DNA of 64,000 nucleotides from DUML01 sp050949905 (GCA_050949905.1 JBMNGP010000032.1:24989-88988), one strand, 5' to 3'; shown: positions 36,116 to 45,461, counted from the first letter of the stretch. Numbers and translations: made by a program. The notes: generated by a model not told the origin, from the sequence alone.

Positions 36116-36214
36116 TGCCTGGCAATAGAAATAAAATTTGACTTCAGGCCTTGTTGTATACTATAGTATAAGGTGCTTATACTATTAGCAAAACTATTTT
36201 TAGAGGTGAATCAG

Positions 36215-36469
36215 ATGACAAAAACCCTGTATGTGGGCAATCTTCCTTGGAGTACTTCTTCTGAGGAACTGACGGATTTCTTTGCTCAATATGGCAATGT
36301 AGTCGGCAGCAGAATCATTACCGACAGAGAGACCGGTCGTTCCAGAGGCTTTGGCTTCGTTGAAGTAGCTTCCGAAGATGCCGAGCGTCTGGCCGAAGAA
36401 CTTAATGGTAAAGATTTTAACGGCCGTGCACTGACAGTTAACGAAGCAAGACCTCGCCAAACTGTCTAA
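36215..36469 (+). CDS. Single-RRM RNA-binding protein
   Basis: An 84-residue protein consisting of one RNA-recognition motif. RNP2 is LYVGNLPW and RNP1 is RGFGFVEV. Such cold-shock-type RRM proteins occur in cyanobacteria and many anaerobic Firmicutes and Proteobacteria. AGAGGTGA precedes ATG 36215. It lies directly upstream of a structured RNA element. Confidence 0.92.
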   Translation: MTKTLYVGNLPWSTSSEELTDFFAQYGNVVGSRIITDRETGRSRGFGFVEVASEDAERLAEELNGKDFNGRALTVNEARPRQTV

Positions 36470-36540
36470 GAGTAGTTGGTTAGGGGTTTTATTTAAGATA
36501 AATTTTGCGATTTAAGGATACCGTTAATATAAACAATTTT

Positions 36541-36747
36541 CTTTATTCAGGTGAGGTTTAACACCATCTGAATTAGGAAGATGTTATCCTGGAGCTTAGG
36601 ACCGCTTATCTCCACTTCAGAAGTGAAGGTCTTGAGCGGCAGTTAGCTATTGGATAAAGCTGGTGTTGCGAATTCCTGGTTTATCTTAAGCATCCGGACC
36701 CTGGCCCGAAAGAATACGGTGCAGAAAGCTGTGCCGTATTCTTTTTC
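36541..36747 (+). ncRNA. Orphan structured RNA ending in a strong terminator (riboswitch-like or sRNA)
   Basis: Nested pairings are visible: TCAGG/CCTGG (36547-51, 36675-79), AACACC/GGTGTT (36560-65, 36662-67), a side hairpin ATCT/AGAT (36566-69, 36579-82), TTATCC/GGATAA (36584-89, 36652-57), a symmetrical 12/12 internal loop, CCGCT/AGCGG (36602-06, 36635-39) and CACTT/AAGTG (36613-17, 36621-25). A terminator AGAATACGG/CCGTATTCT plus T run (36711-36747) follows. yqeK starts 122 bases later. It matches no T-box, SAM, TPP, FMN, cobalamin, 6S, SRP or tmRNA motif that I know. Confidence 0.55.
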
Positions 36748-36868
36748 CTAATTTGAGGAGTCTTTGCTCTGCATAAGAGTAATCGCCCTAAAGTATGGAA
36801 ATATTATTATTCTTAGGGTAAATTAAATCTTAAGAAATTTGTCCCTGGTTAAGGTAGGGAGAATACTT

Positions 36869-37444
36869 ATGGCTTATTCACTTGGTTATTTCCGTGTTTT
36901 TGCCGCCAAAAACTTTGAATTTGAGCGCTTTCAGCATACTATCGGGGTAGAAGTGTGGGCTACTGAACTCGCTAAAAAATTTGGTATCAATACTGAAAAG
37001 GCCACTCTGGCAGCTTTGACCCATGATTTAGCCAAAATCTATTCCCAGCAGGAGCAGCTAAGATTAGCCAGGGATTGGAACCTGCTTACTTACCAGGAAG
37101 ACCTGGAAAACCCCCAGGTAATTCACGGCAGAATTGCCGCCTATCTCTTAGAGCACGAATATGGGATCACCGACGAAGATATCCTTAATGCCGTAGCCAA
37201 TCATACCTTGGGCAGGCCGGGGATGTCGCCTTTGGAAATGCTTATCTACAGTGCGGATTTAACTGAACCTGGCCGCAACTTCCCCGGAGTGGACAAGTTA
37301 CGCGAGAAGTTGTATTATGACCTTAAAGCAGGAACACTGGCTTGTGTTGCACATACTATAGATTATCTTGTTAGCACTAATAAGTCTGTTCACCCTTTGA
37401 CTTTTCTTACTTATGAAGATTTAAAAAAACCCGCCCAAGATTAA
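36869..37444 (+). CDS. yqeK: HD-domain Ap4A hydrolase YqeK
   Basis: Symmetrical bis(5'-nucleosyl)-tetraphosphatase of the HD superfamily, hydrolysing the alarmone Ap4A. FEHTIGV-type FQHTIGVEVWATELA and LTHDLAK carry the metal-binding His and HD residues. It is 191 residues from ATG 36869, preceded by AGGGAGA; the TTG at 36839 is less likely. The nadD-yqeK-rsfS order is conserved, though the RRM gene and a structured RNA separate nadD from yqeK here. Confidence 0.93.
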   Translation: MAYSLGYFRVFAAKNFEFERFQHTIGVEVWATELAKKFGINTEKATLAALTHDLAKIYSQQEQLRLARDWNLLTYQEDLENPQVIHGRIAAYLLEHEYGITDEDILNAVANHTLGRPGMSPLEMLIYSADLTEPGRNFPGVDKLREKLYYDLKAGTLACVAHTIDYLVSTNKSVHPLTFLTYEDLKKPAQD

Positions 37445-37457
37445 AGGAGGCTCGGAG

Positions 37458-37799
37458 TTGGAAATAGGTCATAACCAATTGAGTAAAGTGGTTGACTTTA
37501 TTGAAGACAAAAAAGGCAGCAATATTACCATTTTGGATCTCAAAAAGGTTTCCATCATCACGGATTATTTTTTAATCGTAACGGGGAATAACAAAACCCA
37601 AACGAAAGCGATTACTGACCACCTGGCAGAAAAGCTCCCGGAACTGGGAATTCCTGTCCTGCGCATCGAAGGATTACCGGAAGCAGAATGGATTTTGCTG
37701 GACTGTGGGGATCTGGTAATTCATGTTATGACTCCGGAAACACGCGCTTTTTACAGTTTGGAAAGGCTCTGGGGTGATGCTCAGGAAGTGGGGCTCTAA
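37458..37799 (+). CDS. rsfS: Ribosomal silencing factor RsfS
   Basis: Binds uL14 and blocks 50S-30S joining in slow growth. The 113-residue protein has the family sequence DLKKVSIITDYFLIVTGNN, WILLDCGDLVIHVM and FYSLERLWGDA. The start is TTG 37458, with AAAGGAGG 8 bases upstream. It follows yqeK by 13 bases. Confidence 0.95.
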   Translation: MEIGHNQLSKVVDFIEDKKGSNITILDLKKVSIITDYFLIVTGNNKTQTKAITDHLAEKLPELGIPVLRIEGLPEAEWILLDCGDLVIHVMTPETRAFYSLERLWGDAQEVGL

Positions 37800-37817
37800 C
37801 CTAGCTGGATATAATTC

Positions 37818-37850
37818 TATCTCGTCCTCGCCAGGATGGGTTTTTTCTGT
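37818..37850 (+). terminator. Weak terminator between rsfS and leuS
   Basis: CGTCCT...AGGATG around 37824-37838 form a short stem followed by six T. I looked for a T-box core before leuS and found none. Confidence 0.4.
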
Positions 37851-37906
37851 AGTGTTTTTTCCAGCAATTTTTTGGACAAGATTATTAACAGGGAGGTCAG
37901 GATAAA

Positions 37907-40423
37907 ATGCAGGAAAGATACCTTTTCCACGAGATTGAACCTAAATGGCAAAAAAAATGGCTGGAACAAAAAGCCGGCAAAGCCGAAGATAATTCTCAGA
38001 AAGAAAAATTCTATGCTTTGGCCATGTTCCCCTACCCTTCCGGAAATTTGCATATGGGGCATGTCCGCAATTATTCCATTGTCGATGTAATTGCCCGCTT
38101 TAAGAGGATGCAAGGCTATAATGTGCTTCATCCGATTGGCTGGGATGCTTTTGGCCTGCCGGCCGAAAATGCCGCCATTAAAAATCAAACCCCGCCGGCA
38201 GAGTGGACTTGGAAAAATATTGCCAATATGAAACGCCAGCTTCAAGAGATGGGTATTTCTTATGATTGGGACCGGGAAGTGGCCACCTGTCATCCCGGGT
38301 ACTATAAATGGACCCAGTGGATTTTCCTGGAGCTTTATAAGCACGGGCTGGCTTACAAAAAGAAAGCTGCGGTGAACTGGTGCCCGTCCTGTGCCACGGT
38401 TTTAGCTAATGAGCAGGTAGTGGACGGGGCTTGTGAACGCTGCGAGACCTTGGTAACTAAGAAAGATTTGGAACAATGGTTCTTTAAAATAACGGATTAT
38501 TCCGAAGAACTTCTCGATGATATTGAAAAGCTGACCGGTTGGCCGGAAAAAGTGAAAATCATGCAGCGTAACTGGATTGGCCGTTCGGAAGGAGCGGAGG
38601 CCAAGTTTAAAGTTGTGGACAGTATGGATATGATCTCTGTATTTACTACCAGGGTAGATACGATTTTTGGGGTCAGCTATTTAGTCTTGGCGCCGGAGCA
38701 TCCCTTAGTAACCAAACTTGTCCAGGGTACCGAATATGAAAAAGATGTCCATAATTTTATTGACAAAATGAAAGGCTTAAGCGAAATAGCCCGTACTTCG
38801 GCCGAAGCGGAAAAAGAAGGGTTATTTATTGGCCGGTACTGTATTAATCCTTTAAGCGGCCAATTGGTGCCCATTTGGATTGCCAATTATGTGCTGCTGG
38901 AATACGGGACAGGAGCGGTAATGGGTGTACCCGGCCATGATGAAAGAGACTTTGCTTTTGCCAAGAAATACGGTCTGCCTATCACCCGCGTTATTCTCGA
39001 CCCGCAAATGGCTGAGGAAGATAAGGATGCCCCGATGGTTGAAGCCTATACCGGCGATGGGCTTATGGTTAATTCCGCTGATTTTGACGGGCTGGACAAC
39101 CGGGCGGCCTGGGATAAAATGGCCAATAAGCTGGCGAAATTCCAATTAGGGGAACGCAAAGTTAATTACCGGTTAAGAGACTGGTTAATTTCCCGCCAGC
39201 GTTACTGGGGAGCACCAATCCCGATGATTTATTGTGAAAAATGCGGAATAGTTCCTGTTCCGGAGAAAGATTTGCCCGTTCTTTTACCCGACGATGTTGT
39301 CTTTAAAGCTGGGGAGAACCCGCTTACTACTTCGGAAAGCTTTGTCCATACCACCTGCCCGCAGTGCGGCGGCAAGGCTCGCCGGGAAACCGACACCATG
39401 GACACCTTTATGTGTTCTTCTTGGTATTTCTTAAGATATTTAGACCCACGTAATGAAGCTAAAGCTTTTGAGGAAGAAAAGGCTAAACTATGGATGAATG
39501 TTGACCAGTATGTCGGCGGTGTGGAGCATGCTATCCTTCATCTGCTGTATGCCCGTTTCTTTACCAAAGCCTTGAGAGATTTTGGTTATCTGACGGTGGA
39601 TGAGCCCTTTGCCAATCTTTTAACCCAAGGGATGGTCTGTATGGATGGCTCCAAAATGTCCAAATCTAAAGGCAATGTGGTCAGCCCCGAAGAGATTATC
39701 GGCAAATACGGAGCGGATACCGCCCGGATGTTCATTCTTTTTGCCGCTCCGCCGGAGAGAGATTTGGAATGGAGCGACCAGGGTGTCGAAGGCTGCTATC
39801 GTTTCTTAAACCGCGTCTGGCGCTTAGTAGCCCAGTATGAAGAGGTTTTCAAAGGGGAAAATGCCCAGGGGAATAGCATTTCCGGTGATAACGCAGACAG
39901 GAAGGGCTTATTCGCGGATCTTAACTCTAACGCTAAAAAAATGCGTTTTCAGACCCATAGTGCCATTAAGAAGGTTACGCATGATGTTGGCAATAGGTTT
40001 AATTTTAACACGGCTATCAGCACTGTTATGGAATTAGTTAATGCTCTATATCTTTATAAGGAACAAAAAGATTTTAATCTGGCTGTGGCCCGGGAAGGAA
40101 TTGAAACCGTTCTAAAGCTCTTGGCTCCCTTTGCTCCTCATATTACCGAAGAACTGTGGAGTGCAATCGGCTATACCGGAAGTATTCATCAAGAACCTTG
40201 GCCGAAAGCGGACGAAAACGCTTTGGTGGAAGAAGAGATCACCATTATCCTGCAGGTTAACGGCAAAGTCCGGGATAAAGTCCAGGTTCCGGCTGATATT
40301 ACCAAGGAGGAATTGGAGAAAGTGATCCTTAACTCCGAGAAGGTGCAGCACCACCTGGAGGGCAAGACCGTGGTCAAAGTTATTCCCGTGCCGGGCAAAC
40401 TGGTTAATATTGTAGTGAAGTAG
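37907..40423 (+). CDS. leuS: Leucine--tRNA ligase
   Basis: Class I synthetase of 838 residues charging tRNA-Leu. HMGH in NLHMGHVRNYS (about 47-50) is the HIGH motif and KMSKSKGN (about 582) is the second signature. A zinc-type CPSC...CERC motif lies near 164-180. The editing domain is present (GTGAVMGVPGHDERD). CAGGGAGG lies upstream of the ATG. No T-box precedes it, unlike valS. Confidence 0.98.
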   Translation: MQERYLFHEIEPKWQKKWLEQKAGKAEDNSQKEKFYALAMFPYPSGNLHMGHVRNYSIVDVIARFKRMQGYNVLHPIGWDAFGLPAENAAIKNQTPPAEWTWKNIANMKRQLQEMGISYDWDREVATCHPGYYKWTQWIFLELYKHGLAYKKKAAVNWCPSCATVLANEQVVDGACERCETLVTKKDLEQWFFKITDYSEELLDDIEKLTGWPEKVKIMQRNWIGRSEGAEAKFKVVDSMDMISVFTTRVDTIFGVSYLVLAPEHPLVTKLVQGTEYEKDVHNFIDKMKGLSEIARTSAEAEKEGLFIGRYCINPLSGQLVPIWIANYVLLEYGTGAVMGVPGHDERDFAFAKKYGLPITRVILDPQMAEEDKDAPMVEAYTGDGLMVNSADFDGLDNRAAWDKMANKLAKFQLGERKVNYRLRDWLISRQRYWGAPIPMIYCEKCGIVPVPEKDLPVLLPDDVVFKAGENPLTTSESFVHTTCPQCGGKARRETDTMDTFMCSSWYFLRYLDPRNEAKAFEEEKAKLWMNVDQYVGGVEHAILHLLYARFFTKALRDFGYLTVDEPFANLLTQGMVCMDGSKMSKSKGNVVSPEEIIGKYGADTARMFILFAAPPERDLEWSDQGVEGCYRFLNRVWRLVAQYEEVFKGENAQGNSISGDNADRKGLFADLNSNAKKMRFQTHSAIKKVTHDVGNRFNFNTAISTVMELVNALYLYKEQKDFNLAVAREGIETVLKLLAPFAPHITEELWSAIGYTGSIHQEPWPKADENALVEEEITIILQVNGKVRDKVQVPADITKEELEKVILNSEKVQHHLEGKTVVKVIPVPGKLVNIVVK

Positions 40424-40559
40424 TTCAAGTAAACGATGGGCTGGTTTGCATTGAACTTTGACATTTACCGATAAGCTGAATTTGTTTAAAATTCGCCAAA
40501 GAGTAGTGTTACAGCAATAACCTGCTCTTTAGCTTTAATTGTTTCCATGCCTAAGCTTT

Positions 40560-40597
40560 ATTCAACAGTTCCGGAGGCATTCAACAGTTCCGGAGGC
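40560..40597 (+). repeat. 19-bp tandem duplication in the leuS-opuA gap
   Basis: ATTCAACAGTTCCGGAGGC occurs twice head to tail (40560-40578, 40579-40597). The same gap holds a CCAGG...CCTGG hairpin near 40648-40668 with a T-rich tail, a promoter and an attenuator-like stem; no gene is seen in the 631 bases. Confidence 0.8.
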
Positions 40598-40772
40598 ATA
40601 TTTTATTTTTCATAACGTAATCCACTTGCTTATCCTCTTTTGCCAGGTGTTTTGCCTGGTTATTTTCTTTTACGGTCTTTACCCCTAGGTTTTTTTGGAA
40701 AAATTTTAATAGCCTTAAGACCCGCGCATCCCGCTATTTTTAAGGACTTAAGGTTAAACCAGTTCTTTTATC

Positions 40773-40825
40773 TGACAACTTATTAAAAAATATAGGTTGT
40801 CATATAAGACTCAAAGTGTTATAAT
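40773..40825 (+). promoter_or_regulatory. Promoter and overlapping inverted repeat for the glycine betaine transporter
   Basis: TTGTCA (40797-40802) and TATAAT (40820-40825) have a 17-base spacer. TGACAAC (40773-40779) and GTTGTCA (40796-40802) form an inverted repeat that overlaps the -35, suggesting an operator. The start codon is 230 bases downstream, leaving a long leader. Confidence 0.6.
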
Positions 40826-40970
40826 AGCAAAGTAAAAATTACAAATCATTAATTCCATGGAAACTTGCTTTATTAACATTCTTTTAATGCTGGAGGCTGT
40901 TTTAAAGTTAGGGCAATTACTGCATCTATTATTTTTTCTTAAATTATTACTATACTTATAATAAATAGAC

Positions 40971-41012
40971 GCCCTTCTTTTGGCTGCCAAGGGAGGGCTT
41001 TTATTATGTTTA
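40971..41012 (+). terminator. Terminator/attenuator in the opuA leader
   Basis: GCCCTTCTTTTGG (40971-40983) can pair with CCAAGGGAGGGC (40987-40998), 12 pairs with one bulge, followed by TTTTATTATGTTT. It lies inside the leader between the promoter and the start codon. Confidence 0.55.
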
Positions 41013-41054
41013 AAATCTTGTTTTGTGTTTAAAACTATAGAAAGAGGTGACTTA

Positions 41055-42281
41055 ATGTCAGATAAAATAGTTGTCAAAGATTTAATTAAAATATTCGGGG
41101 CTCATCCGCAAAAGGCCTTAACTATGTTGCAGGAAGGAAGAGGCAAGGGTGAGATTCTCAAGGAAACAGGTTTAACAGTTGGAATTAATAACATCAGTTT
41201 CTCGGTTAGGCAGGGTGAAATCTTTGTGGTCATGGGCCTTTCCGGCAGTGGGAAATCCACTATTCTCCGCTGTCTGAACCGTTTAATCGAGCCCAGCGCC
41301 GGAGAAATTTTCGTGGATGGCCAGGATATTGTCAAGCTGAATGACAAGGATTTACGCAAGTTCCGCCAGGAGAAAACAGCTATGGTTTTCCAGCAATTTG
41401 CTTTATTGCCCCACCGTACTGTTTTGGATAATACCGTCTATGGCTTAGAAGTTCAGGGTGTCGGCAAAAAAGAAAGAGAAGAAAAGGCTTACAAAACTCT
41501 GGAAATGGTAGGCCTTAAAGGCTGGGAGAAAAAGTATCCTTCTCAGCTCAGTGGGGGAATGAAGCAGCGGGTCGGCTTAGCTCGAGCTTTGACTAATGAG
41601 GCCGACATTTTGTTAATGGACGAGGCTTTCAGTGCTCTTGATCCTTTGATTAGGGAAGAGATGCAGGATGAACTATTAAGCCTGCAGCAAAAGATGAATA
41701 AAACGATTGTTTTTATTACACATGACTTAAATGAGGCTTTAAAGCTTGGCGACCGCATTGCCTTTCTCCGGGACGGTGCTTTAGTACAAATCGGCACTCC
41801 GGAAGAAATAACTAATAATCCCGCCGATGATTATGTTGCTAAGTTTGTACGCGGTGTGGATCGCAGCAAGATCCTAACCGCCGGGGATGTCATGAAAAAA
41901 CCTAATCCTCTTATTACTCTGCGGGATGGCCCCAGCGTAGCTCTAAGGATAATGAAAGAAGAGGGTATCTCCAGTGTGTTCGTGGTGGATCGCGAAAGGC
42001 ATCTCCAAGGCATTATCACTGCTGATATGGCCGTTGAAGCCAGAAATGCCGGGATTCAAAGCCTGGCTGATGTAAAGCTGGAGAAGGGGCCAATTGTCAG
42101 CGCAGACACGCCTGTTCTGGATACTTTAAGCGTTATGGCCGAGAGCAAAATGCCAATGGCAGTTATTGATGCTGAAGGAAAAATAACAGGGATTATTGTT
42201 CGCGGCTCGATTTTGGCAGCACTGGCTGCCGGCAGTGCCGATAACGGTTCGGCAGATCAAGGGGGTGAGAATAATGACTAA
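41055..42281 (+). CDS. opuAA: Glycine betaine/proline ABC transporter ATP-binding protein
   Basis: ProV/OpuAA family ATPase of a compatible-solute importer. Walker A is GLSGSGKST (about 61-69), the signature is LSGGMKQR (about 165-172), followed by Walker B LLMDEAFSALD. Two CBS domains (about 275-395) may sense ionic strength. GAGGTGA precedes ATG 41055. The permease start lies inside its last codons (8-base overlap). Confidence 0.95.
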   Translation: MSDKIVVKDLIKIFGAHPQKALTMLQEGRGKGEILKETGLTVGINNISFSVRQGEIFVVMGLSGSGKSTILRCLNRLIEPSAGEIFVDGQDIVKLNDKDLRKFRQEKTAMVFQQFALLPHRTVLDNTVYGLEVQGVGKKEREEKAYKTLEMVGLKGWEKKYPSQLSGGMKQRVGLARALTNEADILLMDEAFSALDPLIREEMQDELLSLQQKMNKTIVFITHDLNEALKLGDRIAFLRDGALVQIGTPEEITNNPADDYVAKFVRGVDRSKILTAGDVMKKPNPLITLRDGPSVALRIMKEEGISSVFVVDRERHLQGIITADMAVEARNAGIQSLADVKLEKGPIVSADTPVLDTLSVMAESKMPMAVIDAEGKITGIIVRGSILAALAAGSADNGSADQGGENND

Positions 42282-43113
42282 GTTCCCTTTGGCTGCAATG
42301 ATTGATCAAACCGTTAAATGGCTGGTAAAACATTTCGGGCCTGCCCTGGATGCTTTTTCCGATACCTTCGGCGATTTGATTAAGGGGTTGGAAGGTTATC
42401 TTAATCTCGTGCCCTGGTGGCTTTTAATCCTGTTCTTTGCTGCCCTGGCCTGGAAGGCCGGGGGCTGGAAATTAACTCTAGGTACAGTACTTGGCTTGTT
42501 CTTTATCTATAACCTAAGATTATGGCCGGCCTTTTTATCTACTTTAGTTCTGGTCTTGATATCTGCGTGTGTATCCATTGTGATTGGGATACCGCTGGGG
42601 ATTATTGCCGGCAGGAGTGACAGATTTCACTGGTTTATCTCTCCAATTTTAGATTTTATGCAGACCATGCCCTCATTTGTTTATTTGATTCCGGCCTTGC
42701 TTTTATTTGGGATCGGCAAGGTACCGGCAGTTTTTGCTACCGTAATCTTTGCTATGCCTCCGGTCATCCGCTTGACTGATCTGGGGATCCGCCAGGTTCC
42801 GGTTGATCTGGTGGAAGTAGGGACAGCCTTTGGTTCCACTCCCTGGCAGCTTCTCTGGAAAATTCAACTGCCGGTTGCTCTGCCCACCCTGATGGCCGGT
42901 ATCAATCAGACTATGATGCTTTCTTTATCCATGGTTGTCATCGCCTCCATGATTGGCGCCGGCGGGCTGGGAGCAGGAGTCTTAGAGGCCATTGGCCAGC
43001 TTAAGATCGGGATGGGCTTTGAATACGGCGTTGCCGTCGTAATCATGGCTATTATTCTGGATAGGCTTTCTCAAGGGATCGGACGTTCTTTAAGAACTGA
43101 AGATAGAAAATAA
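42274..43113 (+). CDS. opuAB: Glycine betaine ABC transporter permease
   Basis: ProW/OpuAB-type permease of 279 residues with about six transmembrane helices and the EAA-like loop VEVGTAFGSTPWQLLWKIQLPVA split around 190-210. ATG 42274 has GGGGGTGAG upstream and overlaps the ATPase gene. Confidence 0.94.
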   Translation: MTKFPLAAMIDQTVKWLVKHFGPALDAFSDTFGDLIKGLEGYLNLVPWWLLILFFAALAWKAGGWKLTLGTVLGLFFIYNLRLWPAFLSTLVLVLISACVSIVIGIPLGIIAGRSDRFHWFISPILDFMQTMPSFVYLIPALLLFGIGKVPAVFATVIFAMPPVIRLTDLGIRQVPVDLVEVGTAFGSTPWQLLWKIQLPVALPTLMAGINQTMMLSLSMVVIASMIGAGGLGAGVLEAIGQLKIGMGFEYGVAVVIMAIILDRLSQGIGRSLRTEDRK

Positions 43114-43132
43114 TTTAAAGGGAGGAAAAGAA

Positions 43133-44029
43133 ATGAACAATACGAAAAAAAGAGGATGGCAGAAATTCATTGTTTTTGCTTTAGTTGTTGTACTTGTTTT
43201 GGTCTTTACGGCGGGTTGCGCCAGTTCAGGACAAGAACCCGCCCCTCAAGGTGAAGAGAAAGCGACAATTAACATCGGCTATGTTAACTGGGCCGAATGT
43301 ATTGCTGTCAGCAATCTCTGGAAAGTACTGCTGGAAGAGCGGGGTTATGAAGTAAATCTTAAGCAGCTTGACGTCGCTCCGCTTTTTACGGGCTTAAGCA
43401 AAGGAGATCTTGACCTCTTCATGGATGCCTGGCTGCCGATTACGCACGAAACTTACTGGGCAGAATTCAAGGACGGCCTGGAGGACTATGGTATTTGGTA
43501 TCAAGAGCCGGCTAAAATAGGGGTAACCGTACCGACTTATGTGACGATTGATTCTATTGAGCAGTTGAAAGATGAAGCTGAGAAGTTTAATAACCAAATT
43601 ATTGGTATCGACCCCGGAGCGGGAATTATGAAAGCTGCAGCCAGAGCTAACGAGAGTTATGAGCTTGGTTTTGAAGTGGTTCAAGGCAGTGAAATGGCTA
43701 TGATGGCTGCGCTGGAAAAGGCCTATGCCAAAAAAGACTGGATTGCTATTACCGGCTGGAGTCCTCACTGGATGTTTGCCAAATATGATCTTAAATACCT
43801 CGAAGATCCGAAAGGCGACTTTGGGGAAGCGGAAGAAATCCATATTTTAGCCAATAAGGACTTCAGTACTAAAGAGCCGGATGTAGCCGCTATGCTTAAG
43901 AAGTTTAAAATGAGCGATGCTCAAATTGGAAGCCTCGAAGCCTTAATCACTGAAGGTATGGAACCTATAGACGCCGCTAAGCAATGGATACAGGACAATC
44001 AGGATGCTGTTGACAGTTGGATGAAGTAG
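43133..44029 (+). CDS. opuAC: Glycine betaine-binding lipoprotein
   Basis: Substrate-binding protein of the transporter, 298 residues. The lipobox is FTAGC with Cys at residue 29. Trp residues in NWAECIAVSNLW, DAWLPITHETYW and GWSPHWMF are placed as in the aromatic box of OpuAC/ProX that holds the quaternary ammonium. GGGAGG precedes the ATG. Confidence 0.95.
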   Translation: MNNTKKRGWQKFIVFALVVVLVLVFTAGCASSGQEPAPQGEEKATINIGYVNWAECIAVSNLWKVLLEERGYEVNLKQLDVAPLFTGLSKGDLDLFMDAWLPITHETYWAEFKDGLEDYGIWYQEPAKIGVTVPTYVTIDSIEQLKDEAEKFNNQIIGIDPGAGIMKAAARANESYELGFEVVQGSEMAMMAALEKAYAKKDWIAITGWSPHWMFAKYDLKYLEDPKGDFGEAEEIHILANKDFSTKEPDVAAMLKKFKMSDAQIGSLEALITEGMEPIDAAKQWIQDNQDAVDSWMK

Positions 44030-44033
44030 AATG

Positions 44034-44076
44034 TTAAGGGGATGTCGCCGGAAACGTGACATCCCCTTAAAATTCG
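44034..44076 (+). terminator. Terminator of the glycine betaine operon
   Basis: TTAAGGGGATGTC (44034-44046) and GACATCCCCTTAA (44058-44070) form a 13-bp perfect stem. The tail is AAATTC, so termination may rely on the stem. Confidence 0.7.
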
Positions 44077-44148
44077 CTGTTCAATAGAGCATAACTTGAA
44101 AACATTAGAAAAATGATTTAAGTGAAGCTTTTTAAACCAGAATGATTT

Positions 44149-44424
44149 TTAAAAATACCAACCGTAAGGATAGGCGCCGAACCTAGAACCCGCTGCGTAG
44201 CCTGCCCCGTAAGCAAAAGGAACGGTTAAGGCCAGGGCGGCGATAGCTAAGAAGGGGAAAAAGAGAAATCCGGGATTATTGGAATGAAATAAGATGCCAT
44301 GGGGATGGACTTCTACTATTTGACCGGTATAGGTTTTCCCGTCAAAGAGACTGACCGTAGCGTGTCTCCCGCTGTAAGGTGCCAGAGCCCCATAATTAAG
44401 GTGATTATCTTTAAACAAGGTCAT
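44149..44424 (-). CDS. Small membrane protein with Gly/Tyr-rich tail, unknown
   Basis: A 91-residue protein: an N-terminal part that looks like a small beta-barrel (HATVSLFDGKTYTGQIVEVHPHGILF, LSm/KOW-like in style), one hydrophobic helix (about 53-73) and a Gly/Tyr/Pro-rich tail (GSRFGAYPYGWYF). The tail recalls spore-coat or YjcZ-type proteins. AAAGGAGG lies 14 bases before the ATG, rather far. I do not recognise the family. Confidence 0.6.
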   Translation of the reverse strand: MTLFKDNHLNYGALAPYSGRHATVSLFDGKTYTGQIVEVHPHGILFHSNNPGFLFFPFLAIAALALTVPFAYGAGYAAGSRFGAYPYGWYF

Positions 44425-44670
44425 TTCTGCTTGGAGTACCTCCTTTAATAATATTTCGCCGGTTAAAACAGGCTATTATAACTTATGTTTATGGAATAAA
44501 AAGGTAACAGAATAAAGAAAAAAAGCCGCTTTAGTTTCGGGCTCTGTTAATTCTCTCATCGTTCTGAGAAAAATAGGGCAGTTAATCTTCATTTGAAAAA
44601 TTAAGTAAAAGTGAAAGGATTTTATAGGAATATTGGAGAATAATCCCAAGAAGTACTTTAAAATGCAGGT

Positions 44671-45294
44671 TTGGCTATCATTGGGGGGAGGAGTTTGCCG
44701 GATAAGAATATTCGCCTTCTCTGGTGGGGTGTTTTGGGGATACTCTTAATTATGGCCTTCGCTAAATTTCTGCTGCCAGTCAGAAACCCGGTTACAATCG
44801 AGCAGGCTGCAGACAATAGGGAAATAGTAGTTTATATTACCGGGGCAGTAGATAAACCTGGCTTGCTGCACCTGCCTCTTGATGCCAGGCTGGATGATGC
44901 TTTACAAGCGGCCGGGTTAAGTTCCACTGCCGATTTGGATGCACTTAACCCTGCGCAAAAATTAAAAGATGGGCAAAAGATTATCGTTCCGTATCGGCAA
45001 CAGCCGGCCGGCGAGTCTACCAATGCAGGCTCTTTAGCGGGAGCGGAAGCCGGCGGAGCAACAGCCGCTGCCTCCGGTACGGCTCTCAGCTCAAGTGCCA
45101 AGGTGAATATTAATACTGCCGGCTTGGGAGAATTAGATACCATTCCCGGCATTGGACCGGCTCTCGCCCAGAGGATAATAGATTACCGGGAAGAACACGG
45201 CTTATTCTCCAGTCCGGAAGAAATTCAGGCTGTTTCCGGAATTGGCCCCAAGACTTATGAGAAGATGGCTGCTTACATTAGGGTAGGGCCTTAA
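44671..45294 (+). CDS. comEA: Competence protein ComEA (DNA-binding)
   Basis: Membrane-anchored dsDNA receptor for transformation. It has a transmembrane segment (about 15-33), an SLBB domain (about 50-110, EIVVYITGAVDKPGLLHLP), a flexible Ala/Gly/Ser linker and a C-terminal helix-hairpin-helix pair (about 143-207, VNINTAGLGELDTIPGIGPALA). Start uncertain: TTG 44671 is given; TTG 44695 lies right after GGGGGGAGGAG. Its usual partner comEC downstream is broken. Confidence 0.9.
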   Translation: MAIIGGRSLPDKNIRLLWWGVLGILLIMAFAKFLLPVRNPVTIEQAADNREIVVYITGAVDKPGLLHLPLDARLDDALQAAGLSSTADLDALNPAQKLKDGQKIIVPYRQQPAGESTNAGSLAGAEAGGATAAASGTALSSSAKVNINTAGLGELDTIPGIGPALAQRIIDYREEHGLFSSPEEIQAVSGIGPKTYEKMAAYIRVGP

Positions 45295-45461
45295 GAAGTC
45301 CGCATTATAAAAAATGGCTGTAGGTATTGTCTATGGCAGCTAGAAAAAGTTCGGCTTATTAACCAGCTGATAGTAAAAGAAGTTACCAAAGAGAAGCGAG
45401 CTTGGGTCAAGATGAAAGATAAACTTAGCCGTTTATAGCGGCATTATTAATAGGAGGCTTT

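Noticed and set aside
36541..36747. 6S RNA, SRP RNA or cobalamin riboswitch for the structured RNA
   Set aside because: The SRP GGAAG core and the B12 box are absent, and the three-way junction and short length do not fit 6S RNA.
37800..37906. Possible T-box before leuS
   Set aside because: There is a short terminator-like stem but no GGTGGxACCGCG core and not enough length for Stem I.
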